From: Palsa-872 sp036844615
GTDB lineage: Bacteria > Chloroflexota > Dormibacteria > Dormibacterales > Dormibacteraceae
Reading direction: 5' to 3'
Assembly: GCA_036844615.1 (NCBI GenBank)
Contig: DAIUFK010000003.1
Coordinates: 1 to 64,000, forward strand
DNA length: 64,000 nucleotides
Below the pieces are notes generated by a model that did not search any database, had not been told where the DNA came from, and worked only from the letters and a program-made list of their open reading frames with translations. A program made the translations under genes and the position numbers. Each line of letters opens with the position of its first letter. Position 1 is the stretch's first letter. Below, piece after piece: positions 17,152-25,877 of this stretch.

Positions 17152-17627
17152 TGCACTGAGAAGATTCGCGTCACCGCGTTAAGCGTCATCACGTTGGGGA
17201 TAAGGCCGTCGATCTTGAGCTTGCCTCGCAGGAGCTTGCCCGCGACGCTCCTCCCCACCTCGTCGTAGTAGACAGGTATGCCCAATGGGCCGATCTTCAG
17301 GTTGCTCAGGCTCATCACCGTCTCGGCGTCGGTGCGGATCGTGAGGGTGCTGCGCGGCTTGAGTCCGTTGTGGACCGTCAGCCTGCCGCCTTTGAAATCA
17401 AGCGTCACGCCCTCGTCGATGTCCGTCACCCAGATACCCACGCGTGCGACGAGCGTTGCGAAGTCCTGTTGCTTCTCCGGACGGCTCTCGACGTTGGCTT
17501 GAATCAAGCCGCCCAGCATCGAAGCGAAAGCGCTAGGCTCCTCGTCCGCGTAGTCGACCTGTGCTGGCTGTATGGGCGTTGCCCCTAGTTTTCGTCGGGC
17601 CACTCGACCGGGATCCTTGTCGTGCAC
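17148..17627 (-). CDS. SCP2-like sterol-carrier/lipid-binding protein
   Basis: Up to 159 aa. The core from about residue 60 (TLDFKGGRLTVHNG, then LTIRTDAETVM and LLRGKLKIDGLI) has the SCP2 beta-sheet pattern seen in the neighbouring gene, but more weakly. With start 17627 it overlaps the upstream gene by 43 nt; an ATG at 17519 (MLGGLIQ) would avoid this and give 123 aa. Probably a lipid or acyl-CoA carrier feeding the dehydrogenases. Confidence 0.7.
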   Translation of the reverse strand: MHDKDPGRVARRKLGATPIQPAQVDYADEEPSAFASMLGGLIQANVESRPEKQQDFATLVARVGIWVTDIDEGVTLDFKGGRLTVHNGLKPRSTLTIRTDAETVMSLSNLKIGPLGIPVYYDEVGRSVAGKLLRGKLKIDGLIPNVMTLNAVTRIFSVQ

Positions 17628-18007
17628 TCCGTCATCTCCTGCGAAGCCTTCGTGTAGCGCACGATGGTGGGCAGATCGCCCTTCAGCTTGAGCTTGCCCT
17701 GGAGCATGCCCTTGGTCGCGTCGAGCTCCTTCGTCGCCACCTGCTTCCAGCGCGAGTAAGGCGCGGTGATCACGAAGTCACATTTCTGCGCGTCGGCGGC
17801 CGAGCCGACCGTCACGTCGCGAGCCTCGCCCTCGAACAGATCCATGACGATGCCTCTCGCCTCGGCGAAGTGCTTGTCAGGCTCCGCCTCGACGACTAGA
17901 CCGACAGTCCACTTCCACCCCTTGCCCGCCGCCTTGTAGACAGGGGACTTGTTGACCTCGTCCTTGAAAGCTTCGGCCCACTCGGCCGAGAAAGCCTTGA
18001 CCGCCAT
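17585..18007 (-). CDS. SCP2 sterol-binding domain protein
   Basis: 140 aa. Typical single-domain SCP2: N-terminal amphipathic helix (FSAEWAEAFKDEVNK), central sheet and a C-terminal TKGMLQGKLKLKGDLP lipid-tunnel segment. ATG 18007 has a strong GAGGAGGAG ribosome site. It is the first gene of the minus-strand operon, transcribed away from the wax-synthase gene. Such proteins bind acyl-CoA or other hydrophobic substrates and deliver them to membrane or soluble enzymes. Confidence 0.88.
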   Translation of the reverse strand: MAVKAFSAEWAEAFKDEVNKSPVYKAAGKGWKWTVGLVVEAEPDKHFAEARGIVMDLFEGEARDVTVGSAADAQKCDFVITAPYSRWKQVATKELDATKGMLQGKLKLKGDLPTIVRYTKASQEMTECTTRIPVEWPDEN

Positions 18008-18071
18008 GTTCTCCTCCTCGTCGCAACCCGAAATGCGTCTTTGAGAGGCTACGCTACACCCGCCCCAGCGC

Positions 18072-18196
18072 AGGGGGATCAAGATCCCCCTACGGAACCC
18101 CCTCGGCGTCGCGCTTGGCGCGCTCGCCGGGCGACCATGCGACGCTTGGGTGGCAAATCGACCGGACAAAGTCGAGGTCGGGCAAAGCCCGACCTC
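18072..18196. repeat. Paired hairpins, intergenic locus 2
   Basis: In the 214-bp divergent spacer between the SCP2 and wax-synthase genes lie two perfect inverted repeats: AGGGGGATC-aa-GATCCCCCT (18072-18091) and GAGGTCGGGC-aaa-GCCCGACCTC (18174-18196), with GCGACGCTTGG between them. The same plan (a G-run hairpin, then a GCTTGG stretch, then a second hairpin with an A-rich loop) recurs at 51069-51167 and 59598-59704. The second stem occupies the likely promoter/5' UTR of the wax-synthase gene. Confidence 0.65.
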
Positions 18197-18221
18197 CCCT
18201 GCCGCGCCTGCTCTATTTAAT

Positions 18222-19634
18222 ATGCAGCCGCAGGTGGCTGAGCCATTCTTCGAGCCGTTGTCGGCACGCGATGCCTGGTTTCTCTATGCCGAGCGGGCGT
18301 CGACTCCGCTCGACCTTGGCACCGTCTACATCTTCGAGGGCGGCTCGCGCCTGCCCGGGGGACGAGGCGCCCTCGGCATCGAGGAGACGATCCGGGAGCG
18401 CATCCACCTGGTCCCGCGCTACCGCCAGCGCATCCTGCGCGCCCCGATGAACCTTGCTCATCCGGTTTGGGTCGACGATCCCCACTTCGACCTCGGCGCT
18501 CACGTTCGCCGCGAGGTGCTGCCGCCACCCGGGGAAGGCACGGCTCTGCGCAAGCTCGTGATGCGGATCCTGTCCAGGCCCCTCGACATGCGACGGCCTC
18601 TGTGGGAGATGACCATCGTGACCGGCCTGCGCCACGATCGCGTCGTCATCGTCAACCGCGCCCACCACGCAATGGTCGACGGCGTCTCGTCAGTCGACAT
18701 CCTCACCCTCCTGCTCGACACGACCCCTGAGACCTACACACCTGAGCCGCCTGACGAGGAGTGGAAACCGCGCCCGGCACCCACGAAGTGGCAGCTCATC
18801 CGACCGGTGCTCTGGAACGTGGGCTCTCAACGCAAGGACGAGAGGACGATGGTGCCGGCGGTCTGGAGCACCACCAGGGTGCCGTGGAGGAGCCTCCTCT
18901 CGCTGAGCGGCAAGATGGTCAGCCCGCGACCTGACCTCTTCTTCAACCAGAGGATCGGAACGCAACGGAGCGGTCGCGGTTTGAAAGTACCGCTGTCGGC
19001 CTTCAAGGGATTGAAGGAGCGGTTCGGCTGCACAGTCAACGACGCGGTGCTTGCGGTGGTGTCTGAAGGGCTCTACAGGTGGTTCAAGGCTCGTGGTGAG
19101 CGCGTGCCGGACAAGGTGCGAGTGTTCTGCCCGGTGAGCGTCAGGGGCGACGGACCAGGGCGGCTCGGGAACCAGATCAGCGGGATGGTGCTGGAGCTGC
19201 CCACCGGCGACCTGTCTATCGAGCAGCGTTTGCGCAGCATCAAGGTGACCACCGGCGACCTCAAGCGGACCCGGCAGGCGGTCGCCGCGGACAAGCTCGC
19301 GGGTCTCGCCGACTGGGCGCCGCCGACGCTGCTGGTGCTCGCGGGTCGACTGATGTCCAACCCCCAGGGCGGCGCCAACATCAACGTCACCAACGTCCCC
19401 GGCCCGCAGTTCCCCCTGTACTCGGGCGGTGCGGAGCTGCTCGAGGTGTGGCCGTTCGCCCCGCTGTACCCATCGATGGGACTTGGCGTCGCCATCGTCT
19501 CGTACAACGGCGATGCCTACTTCGGTCTGACCGCAGATCCGGCAATCGTGCCCGACGTCGAACAGTTCACCACAAGCCTCAGCGAAGCCGCCGCGGAGTG
19601 CACCGCTCTCGCAGCAGGACCAAAGCCCGCCTAG
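18222..19634 (+). CDS. Wax ester synthase/diacylglycerol acyltransferase (WS/DGAT)
   Basis: 470 aa. The catalytic HHxxxDG motif appears as HHAMVDG (about residues 147-153), with PLDLGTVYIFEG near the start and GANINVTNVPGP near the end, all typical of bacterial WS/DGAT. It esterifies acyl-CoA with diacylglycerol or fatty alcohol to make storage lipid. The frame opens at 18150, but that start lies in the hairpin repeat; ATG 18222 (MQPQVAEPFF) gives the family N-terminus. It stands next to lipid-carrier and beta-oxidation genes, consistent with lipid storage and use. Confidence 0.93.
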   Translation: MQPQVAEPFFEPLSARDAWFLYAERASTPLDLGTVYIFEGGSRLPGGRGALGIEETIRERIHLVPRYRQRILRAPMNLAHPVWVDDPHFDLGAHVRREVLPPPGEGTALRKLVMRILSRPLDMRRPLWEMTIVTGLRHDRVVIVNRAHHAMVDGVSSVDILTLLLDTTPETYTPEPPDEEWKPRPAPTKWQLIRPVLWNVGSQRKDERTMVPAVWSTTRVPWRSLLSLSGKMVSPRPDLFFNQRIGTQRSGRGLKVPLSAFKGLKERFGCTVNDAVLAVVSEGLYRWFKARGERVPDKVRVFCPVSVRGDGPGRLGNQISGMVLELPTGDLSIEQRLRSIKVTTGDLKRTRQAVAADKLAGLADWAPPTLLVLAGRLMSNPQGGANINVTNVPGPQFPLYSGGAELLEVWPFAPLYPSMGLGVAIVSYNGDAYFGLTADPAIVPDVEQFTTSLSEAAAECTALAAGPKPA

Positions 19635-19636
19635 CG

Positions 19637-20551
19637 TCAGCTCTCGAGCGTGAACCGGATCGTGTTCTGGCCGATGGCGATCAGGTCGCCGTCGCCCAAT
19701 TGCTTCTCGATCACCGGCTCGCCGTTGACCAGCGTGCCGTTGGTGCTTCCCAGGTCGCTGATCCAGAAGGCGCCGCCGCGGACCTCTATCCGCCCATGCC
19801 GCCCGGAGGTGGCAGGGTCGCTCACCACCACATCGTTTTCAGGGGCCCGGCCCACTGTGACCATCTGGTTGGGAAGTGCCACGATCCGGCCCGCGAAAGG
19901 CCCGGACTCGAAGGTCAGCTTGGCCGGATAGCCCGCACCGGCGGCGATCACCTCGGGTGGCACCGCCTGAAGGGAAACGGTGCGCTTCGACTCGGCAGCG
20001 TCCGACGGCTGCCACGCGGGGATGATGGACGTGGCTTCCTCAGCGAACTCGGACTGGGCAGGCGGTGCACCGTTGCTTGGCGCGGCGGCGCCGTGAGGCC
20101 AGGCGACGATGGTCTGGCCCACCGGGTCCTCGGCCGCGCTTGCTGCTGGAGCCGCGGCGGCAGCGGGAGCGGGCGCGACTTCATGGACCTCTTCGGCCTG
20201 CGGCTCCGCAGCCGCCGGCTCCGGCTCCGCGGCCGCGGGCTCCGGCGCGGTGGCGGTCGCCACAGGTTCCGGGACCGCCTCAGGGAAGAGGGGCTCCGGC
20301 TCCGGGAATACTGGCGCAGCCTCGTCAGCGGCCGCCGGAGGCGGAGGAACTGTCGCCTGCCAGGGGTCTTCTGAACTGGGCGGAACCGTTGCCTTCCAGT
20401 CGTCAGCCCCCGGGGGAACCGTCGCCTGCCAGGCGTCCGGCTCAGCCGGCTCTTGAGGGGCCGCCTCTTGCGCGACGACCGGTTGGGGCGCTTCGGCGAC
20501 AGGTTCGGGCTCGGGCGCTGCTTCCACCGACTCCGGTTCCGGCTCGGGCTC
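19637..20551 (-). CDS. FHA-domain protein, or C-terminal part of a peptidase-FHA fusion (partial)
   Basis: The C-terminal 100 residues form a forkhead-associated domain that binds phosphothreonine: VTVGRAPENDVVV, SGRHGRIEV and DLGSTNGTLVNG are all intact. Before it is about 190 residues of Ala/Pro/Glu linker with three copies of a W(Q/K)ATVPP motif. The reading frame remains open into the 100-N gap (PEPEPES just beside it), so the N-terminus is missing. The peptidase on the other side of the gap ends in the same kind of linker, so this may be the tail of one protein. Confidence 0.8.
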   Translation of the reverse strand, partial: EPEPEPESVEAAPEPEPVAEAPQPVVAQEAAPQEPAEPDAWQATVPPGADDWKATVPPSSEDPWQATVPPPPAAADEAAPVFPEPEPLFPEAVPEPVATATAPEPAAAEPEPAAAEPQAEEVHEVAPAPAAAAAPAASAAEDPVGQTIVAWPHGAAAPSNGAPPAQSEFAEEATSIIPAWQPSDAAESKRTVSLQAVPPEVIAAGAGYPAKLTFESGPFAGRIVALPNQMVTVGRAPENDVVVSDPATSGRHGRIEVRGGAFWISDLGSTNGTLVNGEPVIEKQLGDGDLIAIGQNTIRFTLES

Positions 20552-20651
20552 NNNNNNNNNNNNNNNNNNNNNNNNNNNNNNNNNNNNNNNNNNNNNNNNN
20601 NNNNNNNNNNNNNNNNNNNNNNNNNNNNNNNNNNNNNNNNNNNNNNNNNNN
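20552..20651. other. Assembly gap (100 N)
   Basis: Exactly 100 undetermined bases, the conventional filler for a gap of unknown length. It lies in a repetitive GGCTCGGGCTCC-type tract coding for Pro/Glu, a likely cause of the assembly break. Reading frames on its two sides cannot be compared, because the true length is unknown. Confidence 0.98.
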
Positions 20652-22842
20652 CGGGCTCGGGGACGCCTGCGAAGGCTTCCACCTCAGGTGCGAGCACTAC
20701 AGCATCAGGGTCGACCTCGGCTTCGACCATCTCCGGCTCTGCAGCCACCGCCTCGGCGACGGGTTCGGGCGTGGCCTCGACGACCTCGAGGATCACGTCA
20801 AGATTTTTGGTAGCGAGCGTCTGGGCGGTGGTGGAGGCCGCGACTTCCACCGGCCGGTCCGACGCGGACGTGCCAAGGAAGCGCTCGAACCAACCCGCGA
20901 TCCGCCGCAGACGTTCGACGCGCCGATCGGGACGCCCGCTGCGCGAGAGGTCGTGCGTTTCGTCGGGGAATCGAACAAGCTCGACGGTCTTGCCCAACAG
21001 CCTCATGGCTCCGAACAGCTCCTCGGACTGGGAGATGGCGCACCGGAGATCCATCTCGCCGCACGTCAGCAGGAGCGGCGTCTTCATGTCCTGGACATAT
21101 CGAATCGGCGACCGGCGCCACAGCTCGTCGAGGTCCGGCCAGGGCGGCGGGCCCAGCTCGAGCGAGCCCCAGATCACAATGTCGTGCTGCGCGTACTCGC
21201 TCACGAGGTTGGAGATCGAGCGCATCGAGACCGCTGCAGCGAATCGATCCGTCTGGCCGATCACCCAGTTCGTCATATAGCCGCCATACGACCCGCCGCC
21301 CAGGCCCATGCGGGCCGTGTCGACAGCGCCGATCCGCTCCACTGCCTGGTCGACAGCGGCCATCAGGTCCAGGTAGTCCTTGCCGCCCCAGTCGCGAACG
21401 ACCTCCCGGCGGAATCGCTCACCGTACCCGTCCGAACCGCGCGGGTTGGTGTAGAGCACGAGGTAGCCCATCCCGGCCAGGATCTGTAGCTCGTGGAAGA
21501 ACGCCCATCCATACTGGCCGTGCGGTCCGCCATGGATCTCGAGAACCATCGGATGCAAGCGGCCTTGGTCGAAGTTCTCGGGCTTGAGGAGCCAGCCCTC
21601 TATCAACCATCCGTCAGGAGCGGTGAACTGGTGGCGCTCCGGCTGTGCGACATAACGTTCGCGAAGCCATGGGTTGAGGTCGGTCATCTGAGCCTCAGCG
21701 CCCTGCGTGACGATGTGAAGCTCACCCGGGCTGCTCGTGTCAGACGCCGCCAGCGCGAAAACTCCCGATGCAACGTCGAAGTCGAAGATGCGGCGTGGGC
21801 CCCCGGCCTCTGGCCACAGGTTGCCGTCGAGGTCGCATGAATAAAGGCCTGTGACGCCAGGTCCGCTCGAAAGGAAGAACAGTCGATCCCCGTCCTTGGA
21901 CCAGCGAAGCCGCACACCGCCGTGGCCGCCACGCATGTCGGTGATCACGCTGTCACCGACAGCCTGATCGAGCGCAAGAGTCAGGCACCGCGGTGCACCA
22001 CCACTCGACGGCACGACCCACAGGCGCTCGACGAGCCCTGCCTCAAGGCCGTTGGGAGCGACAAACGCTATGACGTCTCCGCGCGGCGACCACGATGGCG
22101 ACTCGAGGTACAGGCCGCCTGTGAGCTTGTCGCGATTGCCTGCAAGGTCGACCGAGTAGAGGTTCACCTCTCGCAGCAGGTCGGAGTCGGGCTCGGCATT
22201 GCCCGCCACGACAAGCTTCGCGCTGTCAGGCGACCAGTCGAAGCCCTGTACGTCCCAGGCGCCGCTCGTGAGCTGCGTCGCAGCGCCGCCGCTGGCAGGC
22301 ACCACGAATAGGTGATGGTTGCGGCCGTCGACGAAACCCTGGCCGTCATGCTTGTAGTCGAGCCGCCGTGCCACTCTTGCCACCGGGGTACGCCGCGCCT
22401 GATCGGCATTCTCGGGTGGCCTCGGATCCTCGACCACCGACTCGGGGTCCCCGACCACGGAGCCGATGAAGGCCACATGCCTGCCGTCCGGCGACCACGC
22501 CGGGCTTGACGCCCCCTCCGGCAGCGTGCTGAGCTGCACCGCGCCGCCGCCACCCGCGACATCGAGCAAGAAGATCTGGTCAGCCGCTCCTCGCCGGCTC
22601 AGGAATGCGATGCTCCGACCGTCGGGCGACCACTCGGGCGAGTGATCGCGGCGCGAGCCTGCGGAGGCATCGATCGGTTCCTGGTCCAGGAGGCGCCTGA
22701 CAACGATCCGACTCCGGTTCTGGCGCGACTCGGCGTCCGCCGAGCTCAGCTGATAGGCGACGCGCTCGCCGTCAGGGCTGAGCCGGACGTGGTCGATCCA
22801 GCGAAAGCGATAGAGGTCATCAGCGCCAATTGGTGGGGGCAC
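20652..22842 (-). CDS. S9-family (prolyl oligopeptidase-like) peptidase, 3' end lost in gap
   Basis: About 730 residues visible. An N-terminal beta-propeller with WSPDG-type blades (PEWSPDGRSIAFLS, PAWSPDGRHVAFIG) is followed by an alpha/beta-hydrolase catalytic domain: EIHGGPHGQYGW, nucleophile GGGSYGGYM, Asp in GEMDLRCA and His in PDETHDL. After the catalytic domain the chain continues as an acidic Ala/Pro/Glu tail into the gap. GTG 22842 is chosen (PPPIGADDLYRF matches family starts); a TACAAT box lies 11 nt upstream. It cleaves peptides, probably in the cytoplasm, as no signal peptide is seen. Confidence 0.9.
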
Positions 22843-22853
22843 GGCGTTCCCCG

Positions 22854-22859
22854 ATTGTA
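22854..22859 (-). promoter_or_regulatory. -10-like box TACAAT upstream of the S9 peptidase
   Basis: TACAAT on the minus strand ends 11 nt before the chosen GTG start of the peptidase. No good -35 hexamer is seen at 16-18 bp, so the call rests on the -10 match and position only. The remaining spacer to 22985 shows no other structure. Confidence 0.35.
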
Positions 22860-22985
22860 AGTGGGCCACCCGGTGCCGGAGCGCCAACAAACCATCAAAC
22901 AGGCCACCAAGCAAGGCCTCAAACGGGCCATTGGTGCTCGTTCGATTGCCCCGGCCTCGTACCTCGAAGTGGTAAACCCATTCAC

Positions 22986-24530
22986 ATGCAATCGGGGAAG
23001 ACCCCTCGCGACGCGCCTGCGCCGTCCGAGGTCAGCGGCAGTCACGCGGCTTTTTTGGGCTTCGGATGGGGATTGCTGGCCGGCCTCGTGCTGGTCACCC
23101 TGATGTACCTCGCCGAATTCCTGGGGGTGCGGCCGCTCCCACAGCTGCTCAATCAACCTCTCCTGGCGGTCATGCCAGGGTTCGTATTCGGCTTCCTCAT
23201 CGACACCCTGCAACACGCAGGCAAGGTGGTCGAGGAGCTGGGACTCATCGTCGCGATGGTGGTGGGGCTCGGCGTGCTCGGCGCGGCGTGGGGATGGTCC
23301 AGCACCCGCTGGCAATCGCAGTATTCGGCCCTGGCGTTCGCCGCAGTTGGCTGGTTGGTGGTGACGGCGGTCCTGTTGCCGATCTCCGGCGCAGGATTCC
23401 TCGGCCTGGTCGACGGGCTGACCACACCGTTGATCTGGGGTGCGCTGTTCGCCATCTACGGAGTTGTGCTTCAAATGGGTGGTTCGTCGGGCCCTGCCGT
23501 CGCGACCGATCTCGGGCGCAGGCGCATGTTGGGCGTCCTGCCAGTCACCCTGGGCGTCGCCAGCCTTGGCGTGCTCGCCTGGCGCCGGGTGCCGGATTGG
23601 TACAGCGCGATCTTCAACCCGCCGGAAGCTGGGCTGCGCGGCATCTCACCTGAGCTGACGCCAGTCGACAACTTCTACATCGTCTCGAAGAACTTCAGCG
23701 ATCCGACGGTGGATGCCAGGGGCTGGAGCCTCGGCATCGGGGGCCTTGTCGACAAGCCAATGAAGCTGTCGGTCTCGGACCTGCGCGGCATGCCGAGCGC
23801 CACCGAGTACGTGACGCTGGAGTGCATAAGCAACAACGTCGGCGGCGAGCTGATGAGCACCGGTCGCTTCACTGGCGTGAGGCTGCGCGACCTGCTCGAG
23901 AAGGCGGGACCCCAGGCGGGTGGGACGTGGGCAGCTTTCAAAGCGCGGGACGGTTATGCGGAGAGCATTCCGATCAGCCTCGTCCAGGGCGCGCCGGAGA
24001 TCCTCGTCGCGTACGACCTCGATGGCGCGCCCCTTCCGATGGGGCATGGGTTTCCCGCGCGCATGCTCATTCCCGGCCATTACGGCATGAAGGGGCCCAA
24101 GTGGCTTGACTCGATCACAGTCGTCGACCACGAGAGCGGGGGCTACTGGGAGGCGCAGGGCTGGGACCACAACGCAGTGGTCAAGACCACTGCAAGGTTC
24201 GACGTTCCCCGCGACAGCGACATCGTCCCGCTGGGCCCGGTCACCCTTGCCGGCGTTGCGTTCGCCGGCACGCGCGGCATCTCGAAGGTCGAGTACAGCA
24301 CCAACGGCGGCAGGACATGGGCCGACGCCCCGTTCCGGCCTCCCCTTTCGCCGCTGAGCTGGGTGCTCTGGCAGGCTGACTGGACTCCTGGCGCAGAGGG
24401 TGCGTACAGCCTTGAGGTACGAGCCACCGACAGCTCTGGCGCCCTTCAATCTGCACAGGCAGCTCCGAGCTACCCGACAGGGGCGAGCGGCTATCACACG
24501 GTGCGGATCGCGGTCTCGAAGAACGCCTAA
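22986..24530 (+). CDS. Membrane-anchored sulfite oxidase-like molybdopterin oxidoreductase
   Basis: 514 aa. Residues about 20-195 contain five to six hydrophobic segments. From about residue 215 begins a sulfite-oxidase-type molybdopterin domain: DNFYIVSKN, LECISNN with the Mo-liganding Cys, GHGFPARMLIPGHYGMKGPKWL. An Ig-like dimerisation domain follows (ISKVEYSTNGGRTWADAPF). ATG 22986 follows the divergent spacer; longer forms would overlap the peptidase. The substrate is unknown: the family includes sulfite, methionine-sulfoxide and nitrate enzymes. The catalytic domain probably faces outside, behind a membrane domain that may carry electrons. Confidence 0.88.
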   Translation: MQSGKTPRDAPAPSEVSGSHAAFLGFGWGLLAGLVLVTLMYLAEFLGVRPLPQLLNQPLLAVMPGFVFGFLIDTLQHAGKVVEELGLIVAMVVGLGVLGAAWGWSSTRWQSQYSALAFAAVGWLVVTAVLLPISGAGFLGLVDGLTTPLIWGALFAIYGVVLQMGGSSGPAVATDLGRRRMLGVLPVTLGVASLGVLAWRRVPDWYSAIFNPPEAGLRGISPELTPVDNFYIVSKNFSDPTVDARGWSLGIGGLVDKPMKLSVSDLRGMPSATEYVTLECISNNVGGELMSTGRFTGVRLRDLLEKAGPQAGGTWAAFKARDGYAESIPISLVQGAPEILVAYDLDGAPLPMGHGFPARMLIPGHYGMKGPKWLDSITVVDHESGGYWEAQGWDHNAVVKTTARFDVPRDSDIVPLGPVTLAGVAFAGTRGISKVEYSTNGGRTWADAPFRPPLSPLSWVLWQADWTPGAEGAYSLEVRATDSSGALQSAQAAPSYPTGASGYHTVRIAVSKNA

Positions 24531-24544
24531 GGTGGGGCGAACCC

Positions 24545-25858
24545 CTACTTCATCGTCCAGAGGGCTTTCAGGGAGTCCCAGCCCATCCTGAACAGGCCTT
24601 GCTTGCGGACCATCTTGAGGATGTTCGACTGCTTCTGCCACTTGGAAACGCCGTCCACCCTGAAGAACTCGTCGAGCGCCTGATCGGCGACCTGCGGGTA
24701 CTTGGTGAGCATCTGCGGATTGTGCTCGAGCAGCGGTACTGCGCCGTCGTACTTGCGCATGTCGGCCATGATCCAGGAGTTGTCGAGCTTGCCCTTGTAC
24801 TCGGCAAGCCGCCGCGCCGAGAAGTCATTCGCCTCCTTGGCATGGATCACGGTCTCGCCGGCCAGTCGGCCTGACACCATCGCGAGGTTCGAGCCCTCGC
24901 GGTGCACGGGGTTCGACAGCATCGCCGCGTCGCCGCACACGAGGTAGCCAGGCCCGTAAACCTTGGGGATGCCACGGTGCCCCCCTTCCGGAATCAGGTG
25001 CGCGAGGTACTCGACGGTCTCCGCGCCGCGAAGAAGCGGCTTTACAGCGGGGTGATTCTTGAAGTGCTCCATCAGATCGTTTGGGCTTCGCAGCGTCGCG
25101 TTGAACTCGCTGAGAAGAGCCCCGCCCCCGACCGACAGCGTGTCCTTGTTCGTGTAGATGAACATGAAGCCGGACATGCCCATCGTCGAATCGCCGAAGC
25201 ATTCGATGGTGCAACCCTCGCCCGCCTCGCAGTTGAAGCGCTCCTCGATGAGGCCCGCGTCGAGCTGCATGATCTCCTTGACCGCCATGGCGACCTCGTT
25301 GGGGCGGAGCTTTCGGCGCAGCGGCTTGCCTCCGATCACCGTCTTCTCCAGCAGGCCTGTGCCCAGGCCGATGCCCTCGCAGATGATCACTACGTCCGCG
25401 TAGACGTCGTCGCCGCGGCCGGTCCCGACACCGACGACGCGGCCTTCTTTGACGATGAGCTTGTCGACGACAGTCTCGGGGACGACCACTGCGCCGGCCT
25501 TCTCAGCCTGCTCGGCGAACCATGCGTCGAACCTCGCCCGCAGCACGGAGAAGGAGTGAGGGTGCTCGCGGTTGCGAAGGTTCTTGTAGTCGATGCCTAT
25601 GTACGCCTGCGGGGTCATGATCCAGCGCCGCTCTTCGATGATCGGGCGCTCGAGCGGCGCCTCCTTCCAGGCGTCGCCTACGATTTCCTCGAGGTAATGG
25701 CTGTAGAGAATGCCGCCCATGACGTTCTTGGAACCCGGCTTGGCGCCGCGCTCGAGGAGGGCAACCTGCAGCCCAGCTTTGGCCATGGTGAACGCAGCGG
25801 CAGTGCCGGCGGGCCCTGCCCCGACCACCACGGCGTCAAACTTTTCGTCGTCGGCCAT
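24545..25858 (-). CDS. fixC: FixC-type electron-transfer-flavoprotein:quinone oxidoreductase
   Basis: 437 aa flavoprotein. FAD-binding VVVGAGPAGTAAA is at the start, ERGAKPGSKNVMGG follows, and GDAAMLSNPVHREGSNLAM near residue 310 is the second FAD contact. It takes electrons from ETF reduced by acyl-CoA dehydrogenases to (mena)quinone. No FixX-type ferredoxin gene or etfAB is adjacent. ATG 25858 is chosen; the frame runs on but would overlap coaE. A TACGAT box lies 9 nt upstream of the ATG. Confidence 0.9.
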   Translation of the reverse strand: MADDEKFDAVVVGAGPAGTAAAFTMAKAGLQVALLERGAKPGSKNVMGGILYSHYLEEIVGDAWKEAPLERPIIEERRWIMTPQAYIGIDYKNLRNREHPHSFSVLRARFDAWFAEQAEKAGAVVVPETVVDKLIVKEGRVVGVGTGRGDDVYADVVIICEGIGLGTGLLEKTVIGGKPLRRKLRPNEVAMAVKEIMQLDAGLIEERFNCEAGEGCTIECFGDSTMGMSGFMFIYTNKDTLSVGGGALLSEFNATLRSPNDLMEHFKNHPAVKPLLRGAETVEYLAHLIPEGGHRGIPKVYGPGYLVCGDAAMLSNPVHREGSNLAMVSGRLAGETVIHAKEANDFSARRLAEYKGKLDNSWIMADMRKYDGAVPLLEHNPQMLTKYPQVADQALDEFFRVDGVSKWQKQSNILKMVRKQGLFRMGWDSLKALWTMK

Positions 25859-25877
25859 TAATGCAACATCGTAAGTC

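Noticed and set aside
19948..22914. One 988-codon frame running through the N gap from the peptidase into the FHA region
   Set aside because: The frame left of the gap is not the FHA frame (it reads as Ser/Arg/Pro shadow sequence); it exists only because the filler is 100 bases. The peptidase was ended at the gap edge.
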